The notes: generated by a model not told the origin, from the sequence alone. A DNA stretch of 6,477 bases from Candidatus Thalassarchaeaceae archaeon (GCA_013330385.1 DUIL01000097.1:1-6477); one strand, 5' to 3'; positions 1-6,439 are shown, counted from the stretch's first letter. A program made the numbers and translations.

Positions 1-1353
1 GTTCTGGATGGAGTAGATTTCTCAATCTGCGAGGGTGAAGTTGTCGCGCTTGTGGGTGAGAATGGCTGTGGCAAGACGACTCTTCTCGAATCAATCGCCG
101 GCTTACATTCACTTTCAAAAGGCGTAGTGACTCGATTTGATGGCGGAAATGAATCCATAGTGCGTGATTTCAATGGTACTAGAGGAGATATCTTAGGTTT
201 CGGTCTGACATTACAAAGTGATGGCATTTGTGGTGAAGAAACGGTTCGTGAGCGAATCATAACCGCAATCCGAATTTCCGGCCATAGTCCTGAAGATTCG
301 GTAATTGACGAGATGTTGTCCGATTGGGGACTAGGACATCGTGCTAGCGACAATGTTTCTCAACTCTCGGGGGGTCTTCGCCGACGAGTCGCAGTTTTGT
401 CAGGACTCGCTCCTGCAGTCATGCGAGCAGACCCCACAGTTGTCCTTCTAGATGAGCCCTCAGAAGGTCTCGACAAGGCCTCTAGAGAATTGTTGTCAGG
501 ATGGATCCGTTCTATTTCCTCACTAGGCCATTCAATTGTAATTGCAACGCATGATAATGATATGATCTCAGTAGCCGATAGAGTAGTCTCTTTCGAGTCA
601 AATGGCAGCCTCAGCATTTCTCCGGGTGAATCTCTTGGAAATGCCTCAACAATTCCTTCACCAACTACTATGGTAGATGTTTCAAGGTTCTCTGAATTCA
701 TCAATTGGGCTTGGCGAATGGAAAAGCGAAATCCAATAGACACCATTGGTCGGGCAACACCTGCCCTCGTTGCAATGTTACTCGCATTCACCTTTGCGAC
801 CGATATTGTGCGGTCAACAGAAAATTACGACTTAATCGCCGCATTAGTGCTTGCTCCTGCATTCATCACGGCTGTGACAGCTCCAGCTTTGCTGAAGCGA
901 CTATCAGAGGAGAGAGTGGGAGATTGGTGGCGCGCTATGACCGGTTCATGGTCACGTGCAACATTCTCAGTTGTTGGTGCATCGTTCATCTTGCCGATTC
1001 CAATTCTCTATCTTTCTTGGTTCGTAATTGCAGGAGATATGGATTCGAGTACTAATGATGAGGTTCTGAAATGGCTTTGGCTACCTGCCCTTTCAATCAT
1101 AGATGTCAGTGCAGCGGCTGCAGCTTTGCATCTGATGGTGTCTGACCTGCGTAGAGCGAGTGCCGCCGCAGGTTCACTATTACTACTGGTTCTTGTTTGG
1201 CCATTCCTTGAATTGACCAGTGCATTGGCAACAATAATGGAATCTGGAATGAGTTTTGAGTTGGCTATTGGTGAACCCCTTTCTGATATTTTGATTTCGA
1301 GTTTTTCTGCAGTTTTAGTTTGGGGTGTTGCTGTAATCATCCCTGATGAGTAA
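1..1353 (+). CDS. ccmAB: CcmA-CcmB fusion: heme-release ABC transporter, ATPase plus membrane subunit (5' partial)
   Basis: The frame is open from base 1, so the start lies upstream; about 20-25 N-terminal residues appear to be missing from the 450 visible. The first 200 visible residues are an ABC ATPase: Walker A GENGCGKTT at 19-27, Q-loop Q72, signature LSGG at 122-125, Walker B VVLLDEP at 147-153, D-loop GLD at 156-158 and H-loop H184. After a polar linker (about 203-228), the C-terminal part has a basic amphipathic stretch (WRMEKRNP, 238-245) and about six hydrophobic segments (252-270, 279-297, 321-344, 357-380, 388-410, 430-447), the size and layout of CcmB. In System I cytochrome c maturation, CcmA and CcmB with CcmC/CcmD use ATP to release heme-loaded CcmE from CcmC. 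The CcmC gene next door supports this over a generic exporter. The two subunits are normally separate genes; here there is no stop or frameshift between them. The CcmB assignment rests on layout and context, as its sequence is poorly conserved. Confidence 0.82.
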   Translation, partial: VLDGVDFSICEGEVVALVGENGCGKTTLLESIAGLHSLSKGVVTRFDGGNESIVRDFNGTRGDILGFGLTLQSDGICGEETVRERIITAIRISGHSPEDSVIDEMLSDWGLGHRASDNVSQLSGGLRRRVAVLSGLAPAVMRADPTVVLLDEPSEGLDKASRELLSGWIRSISSLGHSIVIATHDNDMISVADRVVSFESNGSLSISPGESLGNASTIPSPTTMVDVSRFSEFINWAWRMEKRNPIDTIGRATPALVAMLLAFTFATDIVRSTENYDLIAALVLAPAFITAVTAPALLKRLSEERVGDWWRAMTGSWSRATFSVVGASFILPIPILYLSWFVIAGDMDSSTNDEVLKWLWLPALSIIDVSAAAAALHLMVSDLRRASAAAGSLLLLVLVWPFLELTSALATIMESGMSFELAIGEPLSDILISSFSAVLVWGVAVIIPDE

Positions 1354-1392
1354 GGGGATGGTTTCTTCACTCAATGGTTTGGGGCGTTACCA

Positions 1393-2106
1393 ATGAGAGG
1401 TCAAGATTCACTTGGGGTAATATTGACTCTATTTGGAGTCAGTGTTGCAACTTTGACTGCATTGTATGCTCTATTTGCTGCCCCCGCGGTAAATGCTGAG
1501 GCATTCACGGCTCCTGATGCATATCGAATTCTATACTTTCACGTACCATTCGCATGGTCTTCCTTCCTATCTTTCGCAATGCTATTTATTGGTGCAGTCA
1601 TGTGGTATATCAAGCGTAGTGAGGTAGGTTGGATTTGGTTCCAGACCGCCTCAGATTTAGGTTTGATATTTGGCCTCGGGGTCGTCACATCTGGACCTAT
1701 TTGGGGTTCTGCAGAATGGGGCACTCCTTGGGATTGGGGCGATCTTCGTCTCAACACATTTGGTCTTCTTACTGCAGTAGCAATGTTCCTAGTTCTATCA
1801 AGGCGCTCACAGCCTGACACTCCTGCAACTAGAGACACTCTGTCTGCGATTGGTCTGTTTGGTTTCGCTCTAGTTCCAATAACAGCCCTTGCCACTACTT
1901 GGTATCAAGAGAGACACCCTGGTGTTCTAGTCGTTGAGAGTGAAGATTCAGGCCTTGATCCTGAAATCAAAACCTTGCTTTTGCTCTCCTTTTTCATCTT
2001 CTGCATAATATTCGCTGGCTTTGTTCGTCTTTCCAATCACCGATATCGACTCGCAGCACAGTTGGAACAACTCAAGTCAGACCTTGATGAGGGGGCGATA
2101 CAATGA
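1393..2106 (+). CDS. ccmC: CcmC, heme-handling membrane protein of cytochrome c maturation
   Basis: This 237-residue protein has the length and six-helix layout of CcmC (helices near 8-30, 51-72, 86-104, 121-137, 150-168 and 194-213). CcmC binds heme at the outer face of the membrane and passes it to CcmE. Family signatures are visible: RILYFHVPFAW with the first axial histidine at H50, the GPIWGSAEWGT segment leading into the tryptophan-rich WWD loop at 109-120, and ERHPG with the second histidine at H175. The WWD loop reads WGTPWDWGDLRL, one residue longer than the usual WGxWWxWDxRL form. It begins at the ATG 39 bp after the ccmAB stop, with no strong Shine-Dalgarno in front, and runs into the next small gene with an ATGA overlap. 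Its position after ccmAB fits co-transcription. It is not CcmF, which is much longer. Confidence 0.93.
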   Translation: MRGQDSLGVILTLFGVSVATLTALYALFAAPAVNAEAFTAPDAYRILYFHVPFAWSSFLSFAMLFIGAVMWYIKRSEVGWIWFQTASDLGLIFGLGVVTSGPIWGSAEWGTPWDWGDLRLNTFGLLTAVAMFLVLSRRSQPDTPATRDTLSAIGLFGFALVPITALATTWYQERHPGVLVVESEDSGLDPEIKTLLLLSFFIFCIIFAGFVRLSNHRYRLAAQLEQLKSDLDEGAIQ

Positions 2107-2249
2107 CTGGCATCGTTGAGGCATATGCTGCATACACCATTATGCTAGGACTACTATTGTATCATGCCAAGACTCTTTTCAGCGAGATTAAATCTCTAGA
2201 AACGAGTCTTGAAGAATTAGATTCCTCAAATTCAAATAAAGATGAGTAA
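2103..2249 (+). CDS. ccmD: CcmD-like small membrane protein (48 aa)
   Basis: A short open frame starts at the ATG whose last two bases form part of the ccmC stop (ATGA overlap), which indicates translational coupling. The 48-residue product begins MTGIVEAYAAYTIMLG, has one hydrophobic segment at about residues 8-21, then a charged helical tail (HAKTLFSEIKSLETSLEEL) ending in an acidic, serine-rich tip. CcmD proteins are 40-70 residues with exactly this plan: an N-terminal membrane helix starting with a tyrosine-containing AYxxY/F stretch, followed by a charged cytoplasmic helix. CcmD holds CcmC to the CcmAB transporter and is needed to release holo-CcmE. CcmD has little sequence conservation, so the call rests on size, topology and position directly after ccmC. 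An alternative is an unrelated small membrane protein of the same operon. Confidence 0.72.
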   Translation: MTGIVEAYAAYTIMLGLLLYHAKTLFSEIKSLETSLEELDSSNSNKDE

Positions 2250-2267
2250 ATCGTCCAATAAGCTGTA

Positions 2268-2295
2268 TCGGCCCCCCTTAGGGGCCGAATTTTAC
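2268..2295 (+). terminator. GC-rich hairpin with T-run, probable end of ccm transcript
   Basis: A perfect 8-bp inverted repeat TCGGCCCC / GGGGCCGA (2268-2275 and 2281-2288) encloses a 5-nt loop (CCTTA) and is followed by ATTTTAC. It sits 18 bp after the ccmD-like stop, between two functionally unrelated gene groups, as a terminator would. Archaeal termination depends mainly on T-rich tracts and less on hairpins, so the structure may instead protect the mRNA 3' end or act in the nmd3 leader. Confidence 0.6.
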
Positions 2296-2328
2296 CCCCG
2301 ACCGGTTCGGGAACCATTCAAACGGGGG
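2295..2328 (+). repeat. Inverted repeat with alternative pairings upstream of nmd3
   Basis: CCCCCG (2295-2300) can pair with CGGGGG (2323-2328), with a small inner helix GGTT/AACC (2304-2307 with 2312-2315). A competing hairpin is CCCGA (2297-2301) with TCGGG (2307-2311) around a 5-nt loop. The two forms exclude each other. The C5 tract could also pair with G4 at 2281-2284 of the preceding hairpin. This lies 29 bases before the nmd3 ATG and would be in its leader if transcription begins near here. No known riboswitch class is recognised. Confidence 0.4.
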
Positions 2329-2345
2329 ACATTAGCCGAATCGCC

Positions 2346-2352
2346 GAGGGAG
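2346..2352 (+). promoter_or_regulatory. Purine-rich ribosome binding site of nmd3
   Basis: GAGGGAG lies 4 bases before the ATG at 2357. It supports this start, which also places the first zinc cysteine at residue 7, as in other NMD3 proteins. No clear TATA box is visible in the 107-bp gap; the AATTTTA at 2288-2294 is a weak candidate that overlaps the hairpin tail. Confidence 0.45.
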
Positions 2353-2356
2353 TGCC

Positions 2357-3409
2357 ATGGAGAGCGGAGCATTTTGCATTGCATGCGGTTCGCCACCCCC
2401 TCTGACTTCGCAGCGATTATGCGAGGGTTGTCTCAGGGAGAGAACTACGTTTTCTCAAGTCCCAGATCGAATCCAACAGTACCGATGTGCCAAATGCTCA
2501 ATGCATGAGGTAGAGAAGCGCTGGGTGCGAATTGAAGATGAGGAACTGGGAGAGGTACGACTTCGTGAAAATCTCAATGTTGTCGAAGGAGCTACTGGGG
2601 TCTCGGTTGATATGGCATATCAGCCAATAGATGACCGCACTGCTCGTTTGCATGTTACTATCGATGGTCGTCTTGAGGGCCTTGAATTCAGCGACAATTA
2701 TGAGGTCTTATTGCAGACTAGCAATGCGGTTTGTCCATCCTGCACCCGAAAGGCTGGTGCGTACTTTGAGGCAACAATGCAACTTCGTAGTGCAGGTCGT
2801 CGCCTTGATGATGATGAACTCAAATCACTAAGAGGAACTCTTGATGAACTTCTTGATGAAGTAGAATCTGACCCTATGTTCTTCGTCACCAAAGAAGGCC
2901 CGGTAACTGGAGGTTGGGATCTTCAATTAGGTTCAAAATCCCTGGCGCGAACTTGGGCTAGGAAGCTCGTGAAAAGATTTGGTGGGACTATCAAGGAGAC
3001 TTCGACTCTCGTTGGTATGCGAGATGGTATGGAAGTAACGCGACTTACCTTGAGTTATAGAAAACCAGCATACGGTTTGGGGGATGTTATTCGATGGAAG
3101 AATAATAATTGGCTCGTTGACTCTTGGCAGAAAGATGGTCCAACACTTCGAAGATTGGATCATAATGAGCGAACTGGAGTCACATGGCGAGATATGGAGA
3201 AAACTTCCGTTGCTTGCAGTTTAAGCAATCAAAGAGTTGTTGATGTCCTGAATAGAGACTCATCTGGGGCTGAAGTGATGAATCCTGAAGATTTCCGTGT
3301 CGTTACTGTTGCTTTACCCTATGATGACGATGGTTCAAGCCCGAGTCTCCGGATTGCTTTCATAGAAGACTCATGGATGGCATTACCAGGGCACGCGAGG
3401 GGGAACTGA
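2357..3409 (+). CDS. nmd3: NMD3 family protein, large ribosomal subunit factor (archaeal)
   Basis: In eukaryotes NMD3 is the adaptor that binds the 60S subunit late in maturation and recruits the export receptor. Archaea carry a shorter version that should act on the 50S subunit in the cytoplasm, with a less defined role. The 350-residue product has four CxxC pairs (C7/C10, C22/C25, C44/C47, C126/C129) expected to form two zinc sites. These are followed by the family hallmark KAGAYFEATMQLR (132-144), an acidic helix (150-170), and the conserved core DPMFFVTKEGPVTGGWDLQLGS-type segment (172-193) with ARKLVKRFGG (201-210) and the GDVIRW SH3-like region (242-247). The long C-terminal export-signal tail of eukaryotic NMD3 is absent, as in archaea. 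The gene is preceded by a purine-rich site and followed after 2 bp by pgi/pmi. It is the best marker of archaeal origin in the window. Confidence 0.93.
   Translation: MESGAFCIACGSPPPLTSQRLCEGCLRERTTFSQVPDRIQQYRCAKCSMHEVEKRWVRIEDEELGEVRLRENLNVVEGATGVSVDMAYQPIDDRTARLHVTIDGRLEGLEFSDNYEVLLQTSNAVCPSCTRKAGAYFEATMQLRSAGRRLDDDELKSLRGTLDELLDEVESDPMFFVTKEGPVTGGWDLQLGSKSLARTWARKLVKRFGGTIKETSTLVGMRDGMEVTRLTLSYRKPAYGLGDVIRWKNNNWLVDSWQKDGPTLRRLDHNERTGVTWRDMEKTSVACSLSNQRVVDVLNRDSSGAEVMNPEDFRVVTVALPYDDDGSSPSLRIAFIEDSWMALPGHARGN
3397..3403 (+). promoter_or_regulatory. Shine-Dalgarno-like site deciding the pgi/pmi start
   Basis: GAGGGGG, inside the last codons of nmd3, lies 8 bases before the ATG at 3412. It favours that start over an in-frame ATG at 3373, which lies 37 bp inside nmd3 and would add 13 residues without homology to the family. 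Confidence 0.55.
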
Positions 3410-3411
3410 GA

Positions 3412-4452
3412 ATGTCAGACGTTGATTTTTCAAATCTACTTGCTGAATTCGACTCTAGAGATATGGCTGGATTCACCCGGAAATTTGTAGATGATTTAAC
3501 CCAAGCATTCTCGACAAAGATAGATGTCGATGCTGACTCAGATTGGAGCGGTGTGCTTTGTCTTGGAATGGGTGGTTCAGGAGCTGGAGGTATGTTCCTT
3601 CAGTCTCTTGCAGATCAATCGGGAGGATTGCCATTCGTAGTATGGCGTGATTATGGAGTGCCGTCGTGGTGGGGTCCTGATTGGTTAGTAATTGCAACTT
3701 CATATTCTGGAAATACCGAGGAAACTCTCGATGGTGTTAGGATGGTTCTAGAGGAAGGAGGAACTGTTGTAGGAATATGCTCTGGTGGAGAACTTGAGGA
3801 GTTGCTTGAAGACAATGATGAGAGTCTGTGTTTAGCAGTTCCATCAGGTCAGATGCCACGCTCCGCTTTCGGACATCTTTTCGGTACTCAATTAGCGGTG
3901 TGTTGGGCATTGAATTTACTTGCCAAACCATCTGAAGACGAGTTGACTTCGATGCTTGATAGGATTCGTTCTGCTTCTCAATTGGCCGATATCGAGAATG
4001 GAGATGGAATGGTTGGAACGATTGCTCAAACTATGTTGGGTAACCAAATTGGAATCATTTCACCCACAATATTAGGAGCTGCAGGTCGGAGATTTACAGC
4101 TCAATTGAATGAGAACGCAGATCGATTTGCAAGACCTGTTGGATTACCTGAAATGAATCACAATGAGATAGTTGCTTGGTCTACTGATGCCTCAGAACAA
4201 TGCATTCTGTATCTGACATGTGAGGGGATGCACCCTCGCGTGGGCGCGCGTATTGATTGGATGGTTGAGAACATCGAAGCAACTCCTTCTTGGATTATTG
4301 ATTGTGAAGGAGAGAGCAATTTGGAGAGTTTGCTCTATGCCGCTCATATCACGGATTGGATTAGTATCGCTCTTGCAGTTCTCAACCAAGTTGACCCATC
4401 AAGTATGGCTTCCATAGATGGCTTGAAGGCTCACCTTGCCACAATTCAGTAG
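3412..4452 (+). CDS. Bifunctional phosphoglucose/phosphomannose isomerase
   Basis: The enzyme interconverts glucose-6-P and fructose-6-P, and mannose-6-P and fructose-6-P, in the cytoplasm. It serves gluconeogenesis or glycolysis and mannose-based glycan precursors. From the ATG at 3412 it is 346 residues, close to the usual 300-350. The first SIS domain shows GMGGSGAGG (52-60), RDYGVP (79-84) and the phosphate-binding SYSGNTEET (98-106). MPRSAFGHLF (148-157) supplies the conserved arginine. The second SIS domain carries QLNEN with the probable catalytic glutamate E234 and PEMNHNEI with H250 as the ring-opening histidine. The ending (HITDWISIALAVLNQVDP, 312-329) is typical of the dual-specificity archaeal/bacterial family, with T314 a possible equivalent of the threonine linked to mannose use in the Pyrobaculum enzyme (from memory, not aligned). 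It starts 2 bp after nmd3, so the two are probably co-transcribed, and its last 7 bp overlap the convergent gene. Confidence 0.92.
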   Translation: MSDVDFSNLLAEFDSRDMAGFTRKFVDDLTQAFSTKIDVDADSDWSGVLCLGMGGSGAGGMFLQSLADQSGGLPFVVWRDYGVPSWWGPDWLVIATSYSGNTEETLDGVRMVLEEGGTVVGICSGGELEELLEDNDESLCLAVPSGQMPRSAFGHLFGTQLAVCWALNLLAKPSEDELTSMLDRIRSASQLADIENGDGMVGTIAQTMLGNQIGIISPTILGAAGRRFTAQLNENADRFARPVGLPEMNHNEIVAWSTDASEQCILYLTCEGMHPRVGARIDWMVENIEATPSWIIDCEGESNLESLLYAAHITDWISIALAVLNQVDPSSMASIDGLKAHLATIQ

Positions 4453-5066
4453 ATAGGCCCAAGCACAAGCCTTGGATCCGGATATTTTGCCAAAGCGTCT
4501 TCTCGCATATCCGGGGCAACAACTCCCGGTAAGTCATGCGTCTCTGGTTCTATGAGGGATAGTTGGAAGTGTAAATGAGGATCCCAGCCTCCATTCTCAT
4601 GTTTATCTCCCATCCAACAAATTACTTCTCCAGAATTTATTTTCTGTCCAACAAACTTACCTTCTATCGAAGCAGCATTTAGATGTCCATACAATGCCCA
4701 TACTGGAGTTCCTCCAATATCGTGTTTGGTGATTACCACATATCCATAGTCACCATCAGCAGGGTTGTATCCGAAGTGTGAGATTTCTCCATCATCAAAT
4801 GCCATACAGGGTGTTCCTACAGGAGCTCCAATATCTATGCCGATGTGGAGGAACCTTCCATCCGAGAAGAGATCCGTTGAGTACATCCCGGGGCGCAGTT
4901 CGTCATATCTTCCTATGTCATATTCAAACTTAGAAGGAGAGTAATTCCCTGTTGTGAAGTCCCGCACTTCATACTCATCAGGAAGGTGAACGACTGGGTG
5001 GTAACTTCCCGTCCGCCAGTCAATCATAGTCTGATGAGGCGAACTCAAGTCATCATCTCTCCTCAT
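4446..5066 (-). CDS. M23-family (LytM-like) metallopeptidase without signal peptide
   Basis: The fold signature of zinc peptidases that cut glycine-rich or murein peptides is complete: HIGID (H74, D78) for metal binding, then GAPVGTPCMAF, GDYGYVVITKH, ALYGHL (H128), and PHLHFQL with H164 and H166. ENGG (157-160) and a C-terminal PDPRLVLGPIY are shared with a bacterial branch of stand-alone M23 proteins that also lack a signal peptide. Numbering uses the ATG at 5066 (206 residues), which overlaps the rmuC end by 14 bp. Other in-frame starts are ATG 5090, TTG 5093 and ATG 5027, and none has a clear ribosome site. No signal peptide or membrane helix is seen, so the product should stay in the cytoplasm. 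With murein presumably absent from the host, the substrate is unknown. It is translated after rmuC and probably co-transcribed with it. Bacterial origin by transfer is likely but inferred. Confidence 0.85.
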   Translation of the reverse strand: MRRDDDLSSPHQTMIDWRTGSYHPVVHLPDEYEVRDFTTGNYSPSKFEYDIGRYDELRPGMYSTDLFSDGRFLHIGIDIGAPVGTPCMAFDDGEISHFGYNPADGDYGYVVITKHDIGGTPVWALYGHLNAASIEGKFVGQKINSGEVICWMGDKHENGGWDPHLHFQLSLIEPETHDLPGVVAPDMREDALAKYPDPRLVLGPIY

Positions 5067-6327
5067 CGCCAATTTTTTCCAGGCTAACATCAATTTCTTT
5101 TGGTTCAGGCAGAGAATTCTGTAGTGTTTCTGAGACTTTCAATTCATCTAGACGTCGTCCTTGGGGCAAAACTCTGCTCTCATAAGATCTCATAGCATCA
5201 TTGTATGATTTACCAGCCTTGTCAAGATGTGATCCGACTTTCAGCATATGCTCAATTAGGATGTTAATACGCTTGTACATCTCGCGTGAAACATCGTAAA
5301 TCTCTCTCGCTCCTTCTGCTAGTGCATGTTGTTGCCAATATAATGCAACAGTTCGCAGAAGTCCAAGCATCGTCACGGGAGTTGCTATCAATACGGATTT
5401 ACTCATAGCATAATCTAGCATTCCAGGGTCTGTTGTGAATGCCGCGGCAGCCATCGCTTCACTCGGAATGAACATGATTACGTGGTCAAAATCACCTTCG
5501 ATAGATTCTTGATATGCCTTTGCTCCAAGTTCCTTTATCCGTCCTTTCATCGCTTTAGCGTGTTGATTTAGGCGAGCATCCTGTTCGGGTCCTGGATCTA
5601 ATTCAACAGCGTGTAGGAAATGTTCACCTGTTGCCTTTGAATCAATTGGAATTACTCCTTGTTGTGGTAATCGAACAATGTAGTCGGGGCGTCCTCCTCC
5701 TTGGATAGTTTCCTGTTCAAAAAAGTCAACTTGTTCGGACATTCCCGCCATTTCAAATAGACGGCGTAATTTCATCTCACCCCAGTTCCCTCGGGCTTGT
5801 CCGGATGTTGTCAATGCAGTGGATAGGGCGGTAGTTCGAACACCCAAAGATTCTGTTTTTTCACCCAAATCTTTCAGTTGTCGTTTTATGGCCTGATATG
5901 CTCCTTCTCTGTCTTTTTCAATCTCTATATTTGTTTTAGACATCTTTTCCATTTCAGTTAATAGAGGCTTTATGAGATTTTCAACTTCTATTTTTCTTGC
6001 TTCTAAAATTTTCTCGGCTTCCTTCTGTTCGACAGCAAACTTCTGTCCAGCTAGTTTCAGAAATTCATCCCGATTCCTATCGCCTACTTTAGTTGCTATG
6101 ATTTCCATCTCTGATTTTAGAAGTTCATTTACTCTCTTTTGTTCACTTTCGAGCATTGCTCGGGCTTTCTCATCCTCACTATCTCTTGCTTCGGCAAGAG
6201 CCTCTGCGCGACTCATCGCCGTTCGTGCCTCTGCAATTTCAGAGTGTGCTTTCTGCCTTGCGTATAGCCAACCAATGGTGCCTCCAGCAAGAATTCCGAC
6301 TATCAGGTATACAACGTCCAACATCAT
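5053..6327 (-). CDS. rmuC: RmuC family protein (membrane-anchored, coiled-coil nuclease-like)
   Basis: RmuC limits recombination at inverted repeats in E. coli, and the family carries a restriction-endonuclease-like core; its biochemical activity is poorly established. The 424-residue product (from ATG 6327) has one N-terminal membrane helix (about 4-22), then a long charged coiled coil (about 26-160, rich in A, E, K and R). Its RmuC core follows: GQARGNWGEMKLRRLFEMAG (176-195, E184), GRPDYIVRLP (212-221, D215) and VIPIDSKAT (225-233, D229 and K231), matching the D...(D/E)xK arrangement of these nucleases. Later conserved stretches are HVIMFIPSEA (282-291) and ATPVTMLGLLRTVALYWQQ (315-333). 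Two in-frame TTG codons (6333, 6330) and a second ATG (6324) are alternative starts; there is no Shine-Dalgarno, so a leaderless or short-leader message is possible. RmuC is widespread in bacteria and less usual in archaea. The stop overlaps the downstream M23 gene. Confidence 0.92.
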   Translation of the reverse strand: MMLDVVYLIVGILAGGTIGWLYARQKAHSEIAEARTAMSRAEALAEARDSEDEKARAMLESEQKRVNELLKSEMEIIATKVGDRNRDEFLKLAGQKFAVEQKEAEKILEARKIEVENLIKPLLTEMEKMSKTNIEIEKDREGAYQAIKRQLKDLGEKTESLGVRTTALSTALTTSGQARGNWGEMKLRRLFEMAGMSEQVDFFEQETIQGGGRPDYIVRLPQQGVIPIDSKATGEHFLHAVELDPGPEQDARLNQHAKAMKGRIKELGAKAYQESIEGDFDHVIMFIPSEAMAAAAFTTDPGMLDYAMSKSVLIATPVTMLGLLRTVALYWQQHALAEGAREIYDVSREMYKRINILIEHMLKVGSHLDKAGKSYNDAMRSYESRVLPQGRRLDELKVSETLQNSLPEPKEIDVSLEKIGDEER

Positions 6328-6378
6328 CAACAATGAAAGAGGGAAGTCAGGGTACTTGAACTTGAAGATAGAGTAGTC

Positions 6379-6397
6379 AAAAATAAATTGACAATTT
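6379..6397 (-). promoter_or_regulatory. Possible TATA-like promoter of rmuC with 13-bp palindrome
   Basis: Read on the minus strand, AATTTATTTTT (6389-6379) is a TATA-like run about 52 bases ahead of the rmuC ATG, which would give a leader of roughly 30 bases. It overlaps a perfect palindrome AAATTG-A-CAATTT (6385-6397) that could be an operator. The run is equally AT-rich on the plus strand and about 50 bases before an ATG at 6440, so a divergent promoter is possible. Short AT-rich palindromes also arise by chance. Confidence 0.35.
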
Positions 6398-6439
6398 CAA
6401 ACCGTTTTCTTTAGGTGTAGATGGTCAATCCCCCTCGAC

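Noticed and set aside
360..791. 143-codon minus-strand frame opposite ccmAB
   Set aside because: It lies wholly within the conserved ATPase and linker coding sequence and has no recognisable domain.
2250..2356. tRNA or known small RNA in the ccm-nmd3 gap
   Set aside because: The stems do not form a cloverleaf, and no T-arm or anticodon arm pattern is present; the hairpins fit a terminator or leader better.
2242..2508. 88-codon plus-strand frame spanning the gap and the start of nmd3
   Set aside because: It begins inside the end of the CcmD-like gene, crosses the hairpin and overlaps nmd3 in another frame by about 150 bp; its product resembles nothing recognised and is proline/arginine-rich as expected of translated GC-rich non-coding sequence.
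3373..3411. Upstream in-frame ATG extending pgi/pmi by 13 residues
   Set aside because: It would overlap nmd3 by 37 bp, and the extension has no family similarity; the ATG at 3412 has a GAGGGGG site at proper spacing.
6328..6333. TTG start codons giving RmuC two more residues
   Set aside because: Two ATG codons follow immediately (6327, 6324), and the membrane helix is complete from either; TTG is less likely without a ribosome site.
5972..6376. 134-codon plus-strand frame opposite rmuC
   Set aside because: It is serine/alanine/phenylalanine-rich, the complement of the lysine/glutamate-rich coiled coil of rmuC on the other strand, so it is a shadow frame.
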